A DNA stretch of 64,000 nt, from contig NC_054389.1 of NCBI RefSeq assembly GCF_001625195.1, forward strand, positions 5,948,520-6,012,519, given 5' to 3'. The position numbers were made by a program, and so were the translations under genes. The DNA comes from Drechmeria coniospora. Its lineage: Eukaryota > Ascomycota > Sordariomycetes > Hypocreales > Ophiocordycipitaceae. Of the stretch, positions 10,214-20,989 are shown piece after piece; position 1 is the first letter of the stretch, and each line of letters opens with the position of its first letter. Under the pieces are notes generated by a model. It had not been told where the DNA came from, ran no database searches, and saw only the letters and a list, made by a program, of their open reading frames with translations.

Positions 10214-12111
10214 CTACGGCAAGTGCTGCACGTGCCAGATCTTGACGGTCGCGTCGCCTCCTGTGCTCGCAACCTTGCCGGCGCCGAGCCAGCAGACGCC
10301 GTTGACGCCATCCTTGTGCGCGTTGGCCGCCTTGATCCTCTTGCCTTGGTTCTTCTTCTCAAGGCACCATACGAAGACGTTGGTGTCCAAGCTTCCACTG
10401 ACGGCATGGGCGCCGCTATCGTCCCAGGAGATGCAGGTGACGCGGGCCGTGTGGGCCGACCAGCGATCGGCGACGAGTTCCCAGGAAGCCGTTTCGTAGA
10501 CGTAAATCTTGCCGGCGCTGTTTCCGGCCGCCAGATGCGAGCCGTCGTTGGAGAAGGCGAGGGCCGACACGGTGCCGGTGGGGTTCGAGATGACCCGGGC
10601 CTGCTCCAGGCTCCCGCCGGGTCCGGCCTTGTATATCCGTACCGAGTTCTCGTCGGCGCCGACGGCCACGAAGCCGGCCGAGGAGGCGATGGCGCCGGGC
10701 GCGTAGTCCATGGGCGTTTCCTTGAGCAGCTTGCCGTCGGCGTAGGCTGCGATTCCCGAGGCTGCGGCAACGTAGACGACGTCGTCCGACGCCGCGACGC
10801 CCTTGGGCTGGGAGGAAAGACGAACGGACTGCGGCAGGAATCTCTTGGCCGATTCATCTACCGCCTTGACGGTATCGTCCCAGCCGGCGCTGAACAGCTT
10901 GCCAGTGGCGCCTTGGACGGCAAACTGCGCCACTTGGTTCGTGTGTGATTCCCCTTCGACGACGGTGGCCCGTCCCGTCGTCGCATCCCAGTGGCAGACG
11001 CGGCCGTCGAAGCTGCCGGTCCACAGCGAGCGGCCCTTTCCGTCGGACGAGGCGGTCAAGGCGGTGATGCCCTTGTTGTGTCCCTGGACCACCCGGACGG
11101 GCTCCTGCTTGCCTTGGTGCAGGTAGGTGAGGTCGCCGTCGAGGTTCAGGCTGATGATGAGGCCGTCGTCGCGGCCGTGGGGGATGACGACGCCGACCTG
11201 CTGGTGCCGAACGTCGACTCCGCGGCCAAAGGTCCAGGTCTGGAGCAGGCTTCCGCCTTTGAGGTCCCACAGCTTGACCGTCTGGTCGGCGCTGGCGGTG
11301 GCGAACTTGCTGCCGTCCTGCGACCAGGACAAGGCAAAGATGCTGCCGGTGTGCTCGCCCGGGCCCACGTCCCTCAGGTGCTCGCCCGTTTTCCCGTCGT
11401 ACAGCTGTATCGTCTTGTCGGCGCCGACGGTGGCGAAGACGTTTCCGTCGGGGGCGTAGGCGGCTCCGAGGACGAAGCCCTTGTGCCGCGAGCTCTTCCT
11501 GTCGAACTTGTAGGGGGCGCCGTGGTAGAAGACGACGTTTCCGTCGTCGGCTACGGTGGCGGCGCGGAAAGGCCGCTGAGCCTTGACGGCGACGGCGTTG
11601 ACGGCCTTGGAGTGTCCGATGATCTCGCCGACGGAATTGCCGCTGTCGGCGGTGATGCAGCGGCCAAACTGCTCCTTGCCGTCGCCGACGGCGATGAGAC
11701 GCTGCGACTCTCCGTCCCAGCCAATGTCGTTTAGGCGGCCAGAGAGGATGCCGTACTCGCCCTTGGTCTGCTCCACGTTCTCGGGCTCCCAGACGCGCAG
11801 GAGGCCGCTCGCGTCGCCGCTGGCGACTTTGAAGCCGTTGGGGGCAAAGCGAGCGACCGTGGTGGGCGCCGTGTGGCCGGTGTACTGTTGGCAGTCGGCA
11901 GGGTCGTCGATGGAGCGGACAAAGATGGACTTGCCGGACTGAGGGCGAAGGCTGCCGTTAGAGAGGATGAACGGAGAAGGGGAGAGGAGATGCGTACCGG
12001 GTACGCTATCCGCTGGCCTTGGGCGTCGGCGGAGAGCTGCGTGGGCTGGCCGCGCGTCACGGCGGGTGCCGCGGCGAGGATGCGGTCGATGGTGATGGAA
12101 GGGGAGGCCAT
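10214..12111 (-). CDS. AIP1: Actin-interacting protein 1 (WD40 repeat, WDR1 family)
   Basis: Exons 11998-12111 and 10214-11938 (612 aa, the usual Aip1 length); the intron is GTACGC..CTCAG. Aip1 binds cofilin-decorated actin filaments and speeds their disassembly in cortical patches. Exon 1 gives MASPSITIDRILAAAPAVTR and ends in RIAYP, joined to SGKSIFVRSIDDPADCQQYT. WD repeats follow throughout, with typical strands such as FATVGADKTIQLYDGKTGEH, FATASADQTVKLWDLKGGS, SLWTGSFDGRVCHWDATTG and AVSGSLDTNVFVWCLEKKN. The protein ends in a last repeat, STGGDATVKIWHVQHLP. Two seven-bladed propellers are expected from the family. A GGTC-rich simple repeat sits just upstream of the start. Confidence 0.92.
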
Positions 12112-12154
12112 GCCAGCAGGTCTTTGGATGCTTTGGCTTTGTTCAGAGGGAGCG

Positions 12155-12195
12155 GAGCGGTCGGTCGGTCGAGTCGGTCGGTCGGTCGAGTCGGT
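12155..12195. repeat. GGTC/GAGTCGGTC simple repeat
   Basis: Repeated GGTCGGTCGAGTCGGTC units in the probable 5' leader of AIP1. Confidence 0.65.
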
Positions 12196-12365
12196 TCGAT
12201 ATCACCGAGCCGGCAGCGTTGTTGTTCACTGTCTCTATTTTTTGGCACTTGGAGAGAGAGGATGAAGAGAGGAAAAGGAGGGAGGATGAAGAGCTGGCGT
12301 TGAGTCGAGACGAGACTCGTAACGGTTTGGTCCTGCCTTGGTGCCTAGCAGGGGCAGTGGCAGTG

Positions 12366-12395
12366 CAATGGCAATGGCAATGGCAATGGCAATGG
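12366..12395. repeat. CAATGG hexamer microsatellite, 5 copies
   Basis: Five perfect CAATGG units in a row. Confidence 0.9.
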
Positions 12396-12889
12396 GAGGG
12401 AGTGCCATGGGTGGGAGCTTGCCGGGATGCTCGTTCAGCAGTCGGCCGAGGCGGGGGAGGGGTTGCGGGGCAGCAAAAATGACGTCGGGCGAGCCTGCCT
12501 GCTCCTCGTGCTTGTCAATGCCAACATTCACCCTCGTCGGTGCATCAACTTCTTGACGGCGCCAGCATTCGTTTCTCTGCCTCCCAACCAACGGCGAGCC
12601 GACGGGCAGGTGGGCAGAGAAGGGAGAGAAGAGGCATGCTGCGTCCATTTCCTCGCTCAACGGGTTGCAGCACGTGCACGAAGCAGCTGGTGCCATGAAC
12701 CTCCCCTCCGAACCGAACGGCTGTCCTCCTCCCTCCACCGGCGCACCGGACAGCGCAGCGGGCAGGCCCGAGACGACGACGTCATTGTCAGCACAAGGTC
12801 TCGGTGACCCATTGCACTCGTCATCACCCCCAGGCATCAAGGGTTGCTCGCGGGTGCCTTGACGAACGACGAGCTTGGCTTCATCATGC

Positions 12890-15800
12890 ACGTTTTTAGG
12901 TACGAGCATGCGTGCATGTGCTTGTGTACTTGCAGGCAGGTCGTACCATGTAAGTACATGTACTTGCTTATCACAATGTGTGGGAGGCTTGCACGAACAT
13001 GATGCCCTTGTCTGATACATGCTCTACAAGTAATTCAAGTGGGTAATAATATGATGGTAACATCACGTAGTCGTACGTCTTAGGTGTCCGTATTTGGGCG
13101 TACTGAGATACGGAGCGCCGTGCAAGTACTCCGTACCTACCATCGCAGTTGTAAGTACGGAGTACCTAAGTACATTAGGTAGACCGTGTACTGTAGGTGT
13201 ACATGTATTGCTTGGATACAGCTACCATCTACTTACCACCACCTCTCCGTGCACTTGATTTTATACCTGATCATCTCTCAATTACGTACGCGCATAGTTG
13301 TACTGTACTGTAAAATGACGAGCGGCCGTGCAAGTGCTCATCGGTTTGAGCCTCGTGTAGTAAACAGCTGGTTCCAGACCAGCACGGATACGGGATTCCG
13401 GTACAGGATTTTCGAGTGGTGTTGCTTGCACACCTCTTGCGGAGCTGTCCAGCGAAGCCTTTTTTCTTTGCCCCCTTACCCTCAGGCGAGCTTGGTGCGC
13501 ACCAATTCTGCGGGCGAGGGAGGAGGACCTGGACCGTTGCACAAAGCAAGCGAGCCGACTGGACAGGGGTTGGTTCGTAGTTTGGCGTAGCAATCCAAGC
13601 TTGCGAAGAAGACGTAATTAACTACAGTAATAATAATACTCCGTAGATGCGAGGTCGAACTGTACTTACTTGCTACAGGGAGAGAGTGAGTGTTGTATGC
13701 GTACAGTAAGTACATGTGTCATGAGTACCTAGTATTCAGCCATACGGAAGTGTTGCATGATGCACATACTGCCGTACTTGTACTGTACTTTGTGGCGGTA
13801 GCTGCATCCCCTACTACTGTGCTAGGCAGGCACCTGTACGGCAAGTACCTAGTAGAGTTACTTACCTAGTACGGAGTAGTAACTTAGTACTTAGCAGTGC
13901 GCCGTACCAGTGCAGCGAGAGTTCCCTGCAGTTCATTTCGTCAGAGAAATGGAAATTTTTCGGCAGCCTTGCACATGCCGCGGCTTGAGACACCCATTTC
14001 CCATGTCTCACCCAGGCCCGCCTCGATGGTCCATCTTGGCGTGAGAAGGCGGGAATGAGGATGGGCAAAGGGTACTAGCGGAGCCTCGTGCGCCATGGTC
14101 ATTCGCGAAAACAAACAAACAATCCTCATGTCCGTCTGAACGGCACCGTTGCATCAGCGCCAAAGCAGTCAGAGATGTAGGTGTACTTGTACCTAGGGCT
14201 GCTGCAGCATAGTACATGTACCGAGTACGTGCTGCACAGAGCCGTACAGTGCTGTGCAGTGTTGTACAGTACAGTACCGTACACCTATGCCTAGGTACTA
14301 GTACCTAGTAGTATTACAGTACCTAGTGCCTAGTACGGAGTATGAATGGGGTATCAATACTTGCACGCATTGCCCAAAATTGGTGCGGCGCAGGTCCTCA
14401 AACTCCATACATGTTGGTTTACTTGCAAAATAATGCAAATGCCGGAGGGGGACAGGGGAAAGGGGACAGCTGGCAGTCATACACTCCAAGTATGTGTACG
14501 AATACGAAAGGCTGTGTCCCCCAGGGAAGCAAGACAGCGCACAAGGATGCATGCAGTGTGCGCGCGTGTTGTCTGCGACAGGGTCGTGGGATGCCCGACT
14601 TTTAGTATACAACACCATCGCCTGTACTGTAGGTGTACCAAGTACATGAATATGGACTAATAGCGGCGAAAGCTACTAACAGCAGTTGCATCTGCAATGT
14701 ACAACTACGACTGACCAGGTGTACTTAGATACCTAGTATTAGTATACATGTACGTCGAATCTGCAGGTGCTTCATACGAATACACCAATGGTTGATGCGA
14801 ACGAATCGATGGTCGAGACGAGCCACTTATGCATGCGCAGCGATAAAGGACTTGCTGCTCGTACGACAAGATTCGCACAAGTTATGAGGACCATGCAGTT
14901 TCGGGCCAAGACGGCAAGGCCTGCTCTACCGCCTTGGCATGTCCTTCGGCTCATGTAACCCCATGCTCCCACTGGTACCTGTAGGAGCACTGTTGCAGCA
15001 CACTTGCACATACATGCACATGTACATGTACACAGAGTGTCCTTACGGAATACTCCATTCTCCGTGCTCCATTCTCCGTACTTGTACAAGTAATAGCATG
15101 CTTGTGCAAGATAGTGCAAGTATATTTTGTACATGTAAGTGTACTGTACTGTGCAAGTACAGTAGTTCTAAGTACTGTACTTGGTACGCTATCATTAGTG
15201 ATATCGGCGCTCACGCACAAGTGCATACTGCCCTTGTCCTCGCCCGCCCATGACCTGCACAACGTAGTAGCATAAATACATACAAGGAATCACACGTGCA
15301 TAGGGCAAAATACTCCGTGCGTGTGCTCCGTACTGTAATTACGGAGGAGAGTCCTTCGTAATCCCAGTTGTGTTGCATGAGTTGAAACAGAACATACGTA
15401 CTAGTAAGTGCGGAGTACTCCGTACATCATCCAGAGTATCTGCAGGGACAAAGAGCATGTACTTACAGTACCTACGGAGTACTGTACGCCCACTTGCTCC
15501 GCACTAGTACCATGCTCTCCGTAAGTACTTACAGTACTCCGTAATACTCCGTAATTATAATCTTCACCCTTCATTCATCGGCTCCGTCGCCGCCGTACCC
15601 CTGTCTTCCTCCCGTCTCCTGTCTGGGGTTCGCGTTTGTGCACCACACCTAGTACAGTAAGTGTACAACTACCAACATGTACTTACAACTACAGGTGCTG
15701 CAAGTATAGCTGCAAGGATAGTTGCATGCGCAAGAACGGTGGGTACTTGTACCTGGACTTGTACCTGGACTTGTACCTGGACTTGTACCTGAACTAGCAT
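12890..15800. repeat. GTAC-palindrome island 3 (largest)
   Basis: Nearly 3 kb of irregular short palindromes, interrupted by short normal segments (about 13330-13600, 13920-14160 and 14780-14970). Recurrent pieces are TACGGAGTAC, GTACTCCGTA, AGTACCTAG, TGTACTGTA and ACATGTAC. There is no fixed period, terminal repeat or reading frame, so it does not look like a copy of one transposon. Confidence 0.72.
15745..15792. repeat. 12-base tandem repeat, 4 copies
   Basis: ACTTGTACCTGG at 15745, 15757 and 15769, and ACTTGTACCTGA at 15781, inside the palindrome island. It shows that these motifs can expand in tandem. Confidence 0.92.
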
Positions 15801-16122
15801 GTACCCGCTCGTGCAGTGCGCCGCGGCACTGTCATCGGCCATGATGTTGTGCTGCTACGCTCGCCCTGGTACGCACCGGCTTGCTCCTCCCGTGTTCCCT
15901 TTCTTTGTTGATACGTGACGCCGACGCCCTTCATTGCACGCCTACGCCCCTTTCGTCTCTCTGCTTCGTCGTCGCCCGGGCCGCGCTCGCTCTCCTCCTC
16001 CTTCTTTCATCCGCTCGTACAGACAGATCACGCTCGAGTATTCTCCCCAAAGCGACGAGCCCTTCCATCCCTTCGCAATCCTTCCTTGATAGACTGTTCG
16101 CAACAATATCCCACTCGCCACC

Positions 16123-16969
16123 ATGAAGTTTTTCGTCCCCCTCACTCTCCTCGTCGCCGCCGGCGTCTCGGCCGACGGAACAGCGTCCTGCGACGCCGAC
16201 TTCATCGTCACCCAGTGCCTCTCCACCGAGCTGCCCAAGGTAACGGGCCTTCCCTTTGTCCCTCGGCCCATCCTGAACAAGGCGTGCTGACTCGAACTGC
16301 GACATCAAGGCCCAGGCTTGCAAGACGACCGACTACGACTGCCTCTGCGCCGCCTACCAGTCCATCGCCACGTAGGTCCTGTTCTGTTGTGTTCTTCTGT
16401 CCTGTTCTGTTGTGTTCTTCTGTCCTGTTCTGTTGTGTTCTTCTGTCCTGTTCTGTTCTGTCCCACCCTCCCTCCGCATCGTCACCCACTCGCACACTCT
16501 CGCCCGCCCCTCCCCCCTTCACCTCATCGCTCTTCGTTTCTCTCCCCCGGCACAAGATTGGGATGCGCATGGGAGGTGGAAAGGAAAGGCAAGAATGCTA
16601 CTCCGATGCTGACGCGACCCTTCCAGCTGCTACAACAACTGCCCCAACGACCCTCGCGTCTCTACGGCCCAGGGCCAGGTGACTCAGTTCTGCATGAACG
16701 CCTCCGTCTTCGGTGACAGGGCCGTTGCCGCCAAGACGGCCGCCGCCGCCGCTGCTGCGAAATCCGACACCTCGTCCCCCGACACCACCGACAGCGAGGA
16801 AGCACCCGCCCAGACGTCCAGCAGCCGACGACCCGCCGCCTCCAAGTCCGCCGCCACCGGCACCACCTCGGCTCCCGCCGCCGTCAACACCAACGCCGCC
16901 GCTCTGGCCCGCTCCGGAAGCGCCGGCGGCGCCCTCGTCGTTGCCGGTGTCGTTGCCGCCCTCCTGTAG
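16123..16969 (+). CDS. GPI-anchored Cys-rich / Ser-Thr-rich cell-surface protein
   Basis: Exons 16123-16239, 16310-16371 and 16627-16969 (173 aa). Residues 1-17 are a signal peptide (MKFFVPLTLLVAAGVSA). A compact domain with eight cysteines follows: ASCDADF, QCLSTEL, CKTTDYDCLCAAY, CYNNCPND and QFCMNAS. This resembles CFEM-like and GPI-anchored Ser/Thr-rich protein families but lacks a textbook CFEM spacing. The second half is low-complexity Ala/Ser/Thr-Pro, a likely O-glycosylated stalk. It ends in a hydrophobic tail (GGALVVAGVVAALL) with small residues before it, as for GPI attachment. The role is probably in wall or surface structure; no enzyme motif is present. The 255-nt second intron contains a 23-base tandem repeat and is unusually long for this window. 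Confidence 0.82.
16378..16458. repeat. 23-base tandem repeat inside an intron
   Basis: About 3.4 copies of a 23-base C/T/G-rich unit beginning CCTGTTCTGTTGTGTTCTTC, in intron 2 of the GPI-protein gene. The pyrimidine-rich strand is the sense strand. Confidence 0.88.
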
Positions 16970-18008
16970 GACGATCAACGGTTCGAGCAGCCGTGCTGGT
17001 GCCTGTCACGTGGCCGAGGAACCTGTCGCCTCCTGCTTTCTTGGGGACGCCCTTGCCAGCGCAGCCAGCAGTTTCGTGTCTTCATCTTGTCAGATTCGTG
17101 TCTTACGTAGCCTTTAATCACTATTCAATATCACACTTTGCCTGGACCCCATGTGCGTCGAAAAATGTACCTGTGCCGCCCATGCCGGGAAGCGCCGATG
17201 CCGTTTGATTCCCGTCAAGGCCCACGACCCAGTCGCAAACGGCTTCGGGTCGGAATCGGCTTGGGACCCCCATCTCCCTCACCAGTACATGTAGCACGAG
17301 AGAAGCAGCGCCGTGGCTCCGCTCCCTTGGCGCCATGGCCAGGCGGCTTCATCGTGCGTGTGGTCTTATCCTGTTCTGCACCAGGCGGGCTATTGCTAGT
17401 GGTATGGTAGGTAGTTCGTTGTATTGTGCCAAAGCCTACCGGCATCCTATTTGTCTACAGCGCCGATGCGCCCTCGTCCGTCGACGACACCAGCTTCCGA
17501 CATGGGAGGCGCAAAACATATACTAGCCCAAACCGTGCCGCGTCCCGATGCACCGAAACATCTCGAGGAATCAAAGCGAGTCGGGCCAACGCCAACCCGC
17601 AGCGTCGATCCTGTTTCGCTCCGACGCTGAAACACACGAAACATCTGCCAAAGAAAACGTGCCGTCCTGTCACCAGGCCAGACACGTCTTGATCCGTCAT
17701 CAGCAGGGGCCCACCAACAAACTCACTTCCGTGGCCGAGCGCCAACGAGTTGGCAGCTCACTTCTCTCAAAATCGAAAACCCTGGGGCAACATTGTGCCC
17801 TCAAAGGGATGTACGGGTGCGGGAGGGGGGGGGGGAGGTCGGCAACCCAAAAAGCATGCGACGTGCACCCATTCAAAGCGTCATCGGCTGGTCGAGCCGG
17901 CTGATGGTTGTCCGGGCACAAGTGCGCGCGGAACAGAAAAAAAGAAAAAAAGTAAAACAGCCGAGGAGAGGTGATGCGTCGCCGTCGGCCGAGTCGTGTG
18001 ACGAAGAA
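16970..18008. other. Convergent intergenic, 1.04 kb
   Basis: Between the 3' ends of the GPI-protein gene and the AHC1-like gene. No credible frame; poly-G and poly-A runs near 17820 and 17940. Confidence 0.55.
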
Positions 18009-19868
18009 TCAGACCCGACCTCGTTTCCGTTGCTTCGTCGTGCTCCTCACCGAGCTCATAAAGGTGACGTGCTTCGCGTCGTCCTTTCGGAGTTTCACGG
18101 CGCCCGCCACGCCCTTCGATGCGCGCCGAAGGGCTCGAGGCTCGTGCTCGTCATCGAGCGTGATTTCCGCCACGTCCGACAGGTTCGCCTCTTCCAGGTG
18201 GTCGCTCGTCCCGGACACGGAGGAGCCTTCGTCCGAGTCGTCGTACTCGCCATCGTCACTAACAAGGGAGGGCGCGTTGTTGCTGATCAACGTGTTGGGG
18301 CTGAGGTTGGCATCCTCCATGTCCGCGTCGTCATCCGACGACGTCACGCTCGAGACGTCCTTGGACGTCGCACCAGGCGTCGGCAAGACGAGAGGCATCC
18401 CGGCGAGGCGGCTCTTGCTGCCCGGCAGGGGTGGCGCCGGAGACTTGCCGCTTCTCGCCGGCACACGCATCACGACCGGCGTCCGGCTTGGGGGTGCGTT
18501 TCCGACCCCGTAGCCGTACGGTGTCGTCTCGCCCTCATCCGACTCCTCCTCCGGCGTGATGTCCTCGAGCGACATCTTGGTCTTGGCGTCGGCGACGAGA
18601 TCGCGCAGGCTTCCCCCAAAGTTCCGTCTCTCCATCAGGTGGCACAGGTGAGGCGTTTCCGACACGGCGGCACCCTTGTCGACGCCCGTGCTCTTGACTC
18701 CGCCGCCTCCCGGGCAATGGCGGGAGGAGGGGATGCTGTCGACGCCGGGTAGCTTCCCGGCGCGATACAGCTTGAGCGACTCCTCGAGCCTCGCGCGTAT
18801 CGACGTGCACGCTTGCTGCTCCGTCATGTCCTGGCGGGCAAACGGGTGCACGAGATGGGAGCCGGCCGTGGCGGCCGCCGGCATCTTGTCCTCGGCGCCC
18901 GAGGGGCCGGCGTCGGCCGCCTCGATGGGGTGGCCGCTGTGGACGGCGGCTTCTTCGTGGCTCTTGAAGTCGCGCTTGTGCGCTATTCGGCAGTGGTTGA
19001 TGAAACCCTGTGTGCTCGAGAAGTTCTCGCGCTTGCAGTCGAGGCAGACCAGCTTGACCGTCTGACCGTCGGATCGCTTGAGGATGCAAGGACCAGCCTT
19101 GTCCTTTGCTTGAGGGTACCCGCTCGACAACGATTGCAGCTTCTGGCCGCCGATGCCCCGGACGGGCCGGCCCTTGCCGAACATGGCCGGCTCCGACAGG
19201 CTGTTCCTCGTCGTCCTGCCCTCCGGCAAGGAGAGGCGCGCGCGCGCGTGGTCGGCGCCGAACTGCCACTCGGGTTGTATTCCATCGAATGAGGGATCTG
19301 GAATGAGCCACTTCGCGTAATGACGGGCGTACGGACCATCGACCACGCCGAAAGGCGGTGCCCATCGGGGAACCGGCTCGCCCGACCGACTCGCGAGCGC
19401 CGGGCCCCGGCCGTTGCTGACGTTGACCATCTGATCAGGGGTAGGGCAATCCTGGGGGTACGGGATCAGGTGGCACCGTCGCAGCTGCTCCAGGGCGATC
19501 TGGGACTTGGCCAACTCCTGGTTTATCAGCCTCAGCTCCTCGTGCTTGAGCAGAATCTCGAGGCCAAACTGATGATCGATGACATCGCGGGCCTGTTCGA
19601 GAGCGGTGGCGGGAACGGCCCATGTCGCGTCGGGACGACGGTGGTGATGCGGGCCGTGCTTTGCGCGCTTCGCCGACGGGCCCGCATCGCGCCGGCCATC
19701 TTCGTCATCCAAGCTGTCCCATACTCTTTTCGAACCCGACGTGGCCGAGGCAGGCTGCGCCGAGCCGCGAATCAAGCCGTTTATTCGCGACGGCGCGGCG
19801 ATGGTGCCTTCCGCCGAGGCGGCTTCTTGCTCGCTTCCCCTGAAGTCCGACTTGAAGAATCCAAACAT
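18009..19868 (-). CDS. AHC1: AHC1-type C2H2 zinc-finger protein (ADA histone acetyltransferase complex)
   Basis: Single exon, 619 aa from the ATG giving MFGFFKSDFRG. The open frame continues about 190 codons upstream, but only through Pro/Ser/Arg-rich leader without an in-frame ATG I would trust. Residues 88-135 are a predicted coiled coil (EILLKHEELRLINQELAKSQ). A zinc finger with Cys275, Cys278, His292 and His297 (KLVCLDCKREN and FINHCRIAHKRD) is the diagnostic AHC1-like finger. The remainder is acidic Ser/Asp-rich and ends in a basic KQRKRGRV tail. In yeast Ahc1 holds the ADA form of the Gcn5 acetyltransferase complex together. A nuclear scaffold role is inferred from the finger; the rest of the protein is poorly conserved. 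Confidence 0.72.
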   Translation of the reverse strand: MFGFFKSDFRGSEQEAASAEGTIAAPSRINGLIRGSAQPASATSGSKRVWDSLDDEDGRRDAGPSAKRAKHGPHHHRRPDATWAVPATALEQARDVIDHQFGLEILLKHEELRLINQELAKSQIALEQLRRCHLIPYPQDCPTPDQMVNVSNGRGPALASRSGEPVPRWAPPFGVVDGPYARHYAKWLIPDPSFDGIQPEWQFGADHARARLSLPEGRTTRNSLSEPAMFGKGRPVRGIGGQKLQSLSSGYPQAKDKAGPCILKRSDGQTVKLVCLDCKRENFSSTQGFINHCRIAHKRDFKSHEEAAVHSGHPIEAADAGPSGAEDKMPAAATAGSHLVHPFARQDMTEQQACTSIRARLEESLKLYRAGKLPGVDSIPSSRHCPGGGGVKSTGVDKGAAVSETPHLCHLMERRNFGGSLRDLVADAKTKMSLEDITPEEESDEGETTPYGYGVGNAPPSRTPVVMRVPARSGKSPAPPLPGSKSRLAGMPLVLPTPGATSKDVSSVTSSDDDADMEDANLSPNTLISNNAPSLVSDDGEYDDSDEGSSVSGTSDHLEEANLSDVAEITLDDEHEPRALRRASKGVAGAVKLRKDDAKHVTFMSSVRSTTKQRKRGRV

Positions 19869-20337
19869 GGGGACGCCCTCTGAAGGGGGGTAAGGACGGG
19901 ATGTTGTTGCGCTGCGACGGGAGCACAAGGTCGCGACCTCCAGCAATCTTCGGCGTGCGAGGTCGTGCTGGATGGATGACTGGGTGCGGCGATGGGTGGA
20001 TCGGATCGCGACCAGATGTGCTGACGTAATCGATTCCCCTAGAGTTTGGTGACGGTTCGGTCGCACGATGGGGGGGTGGGTCCGGCCTTGGCTTGGCAAG
20101 GGGGCTTGTTGGTTGGGGGAGTGCGATGATGTGGCCCTCGGGCACGTCGCCTCACGGGCCAGCTGGCTCGTTGTCTGCACAGCGACACTCGCACGGAGCC
20201 CAGTTGGCCAGCAGACAGACAGGCAGCCAGGCGAGAGGATGGATGAAAAGGAAGGCTTCTTGCAGCGGCAGAGAGCAAGAGGAGACCGAGTGCTAGCAAA
20301 AGCCTCGAGCCGTTTCTCTGACGAGACAAGCGAGCGA

Positions 20338-20405
20338 TGGGGAGCGAGAGAGAGAGAAGGAGACCGAGCGGGAGAGGGAGGGAGAGGGAGAGAGAAAAAC
20401 GGGTG
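20338..20405 (-). promoter_or_regulatory. CT-rich box upstream of the AHC1-like gene
   Basis: On the minus strand this is an almost pure run of CT and TC with TCTCTCTC and CCCTCCCTC units, about 500 bases before the start codon. Such CT blocks mark core promoters in many filamentous fungi. Inferred from composition only. Confidence 0.35.
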
Positions 20406-20989
20406 AGCGAGAACAGAGGCGAGATTGTCGCGTTGGGGGAGCAAGGAAGGTGCAAAGGATGAGGCGAACGGGGGGGATGAGGAGGGTTGGGTTGGGCGCT
20501 GGAGGAGTGCTTTGTTTTGCGGCGGCGAGGCGAGGAGAGTCCGAGAGCCTGAGCAACTGCGAGCCTATCCTTATCCAGTGCTGGTTCGGTTCGAACGTCG
20601 ACCAGCCAGGGAGCGTAGCGCTGGGTAGCGCAGCGGAGGACAACCGTCCAGAGGCGAATGGTCCAGCCGTGCGTCGGTCAATCCAGCGAGACTCGCGCGA
20701 TGGCGGCGAATGGCGGCGAATGACGAGATGCTGAATGGGGGGGGGGGTGGCCGCCTGGAGGGGAGGCAGCGAGTTGGTGCGCAGCCCGGGTTAGGCGGCA
20801 CCAAAGAGTGGTGCGGCCAGCACCAATAATCGGCTGGCCAGTGGTCATTTATTTTTGGCTCGCCTCGAGTGGAAGGATAGGTTCGATTCGTTTTACGAAA
20901 GTAGGTTTGTAGTTTGAGCAGCAAGGGGGGGTGTGGAAACGTTGACCATTGCCAACGAATGAGGGAACGCGTTCGAGAACAGGGCCTGT

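Larger units (their letters stand above)
12112..16122. other. Gene-free stretch, 4.0 kb
   Basis: Upstream of both AIP1 (-) and the GPI-protein gene (+). The first 0.75 kb is GC-rich and holds a GGTC run and a CAATGG hexamer repeat. From 12890 to 15800 it is mostly GTAC-palindrome island. The longest frame (12235-13020, -) translates to low-complexity sequence, including an IAIAIA run from the hexamer repeat, and is not credible. Confidence 0.6.

Noticed and set aside
12235..13020. 261-codon open frame on the - strand upstream of AIP1
   Set aside because: Low-complexity translation that includes the microsatellite (IAIAIA). No signal, domain or codon pattern like neighbouring genes.
12890..15800. 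Palindrome islands as a CRISPR array or a MITE family
   Set aside because: There are no evenly spaced identical repeats with unique spacers, and no element with terminal inverted repeats and target duplications; words overlap irregularly.
19869..20444. 190-codon N-terminal extension of the AHC1-like protein
   Set aside because: No ATG start in the extension that I trust; Pro/Ser/Arg-rich and overlapping a CT-rich promoter-like box. Treated as leader.
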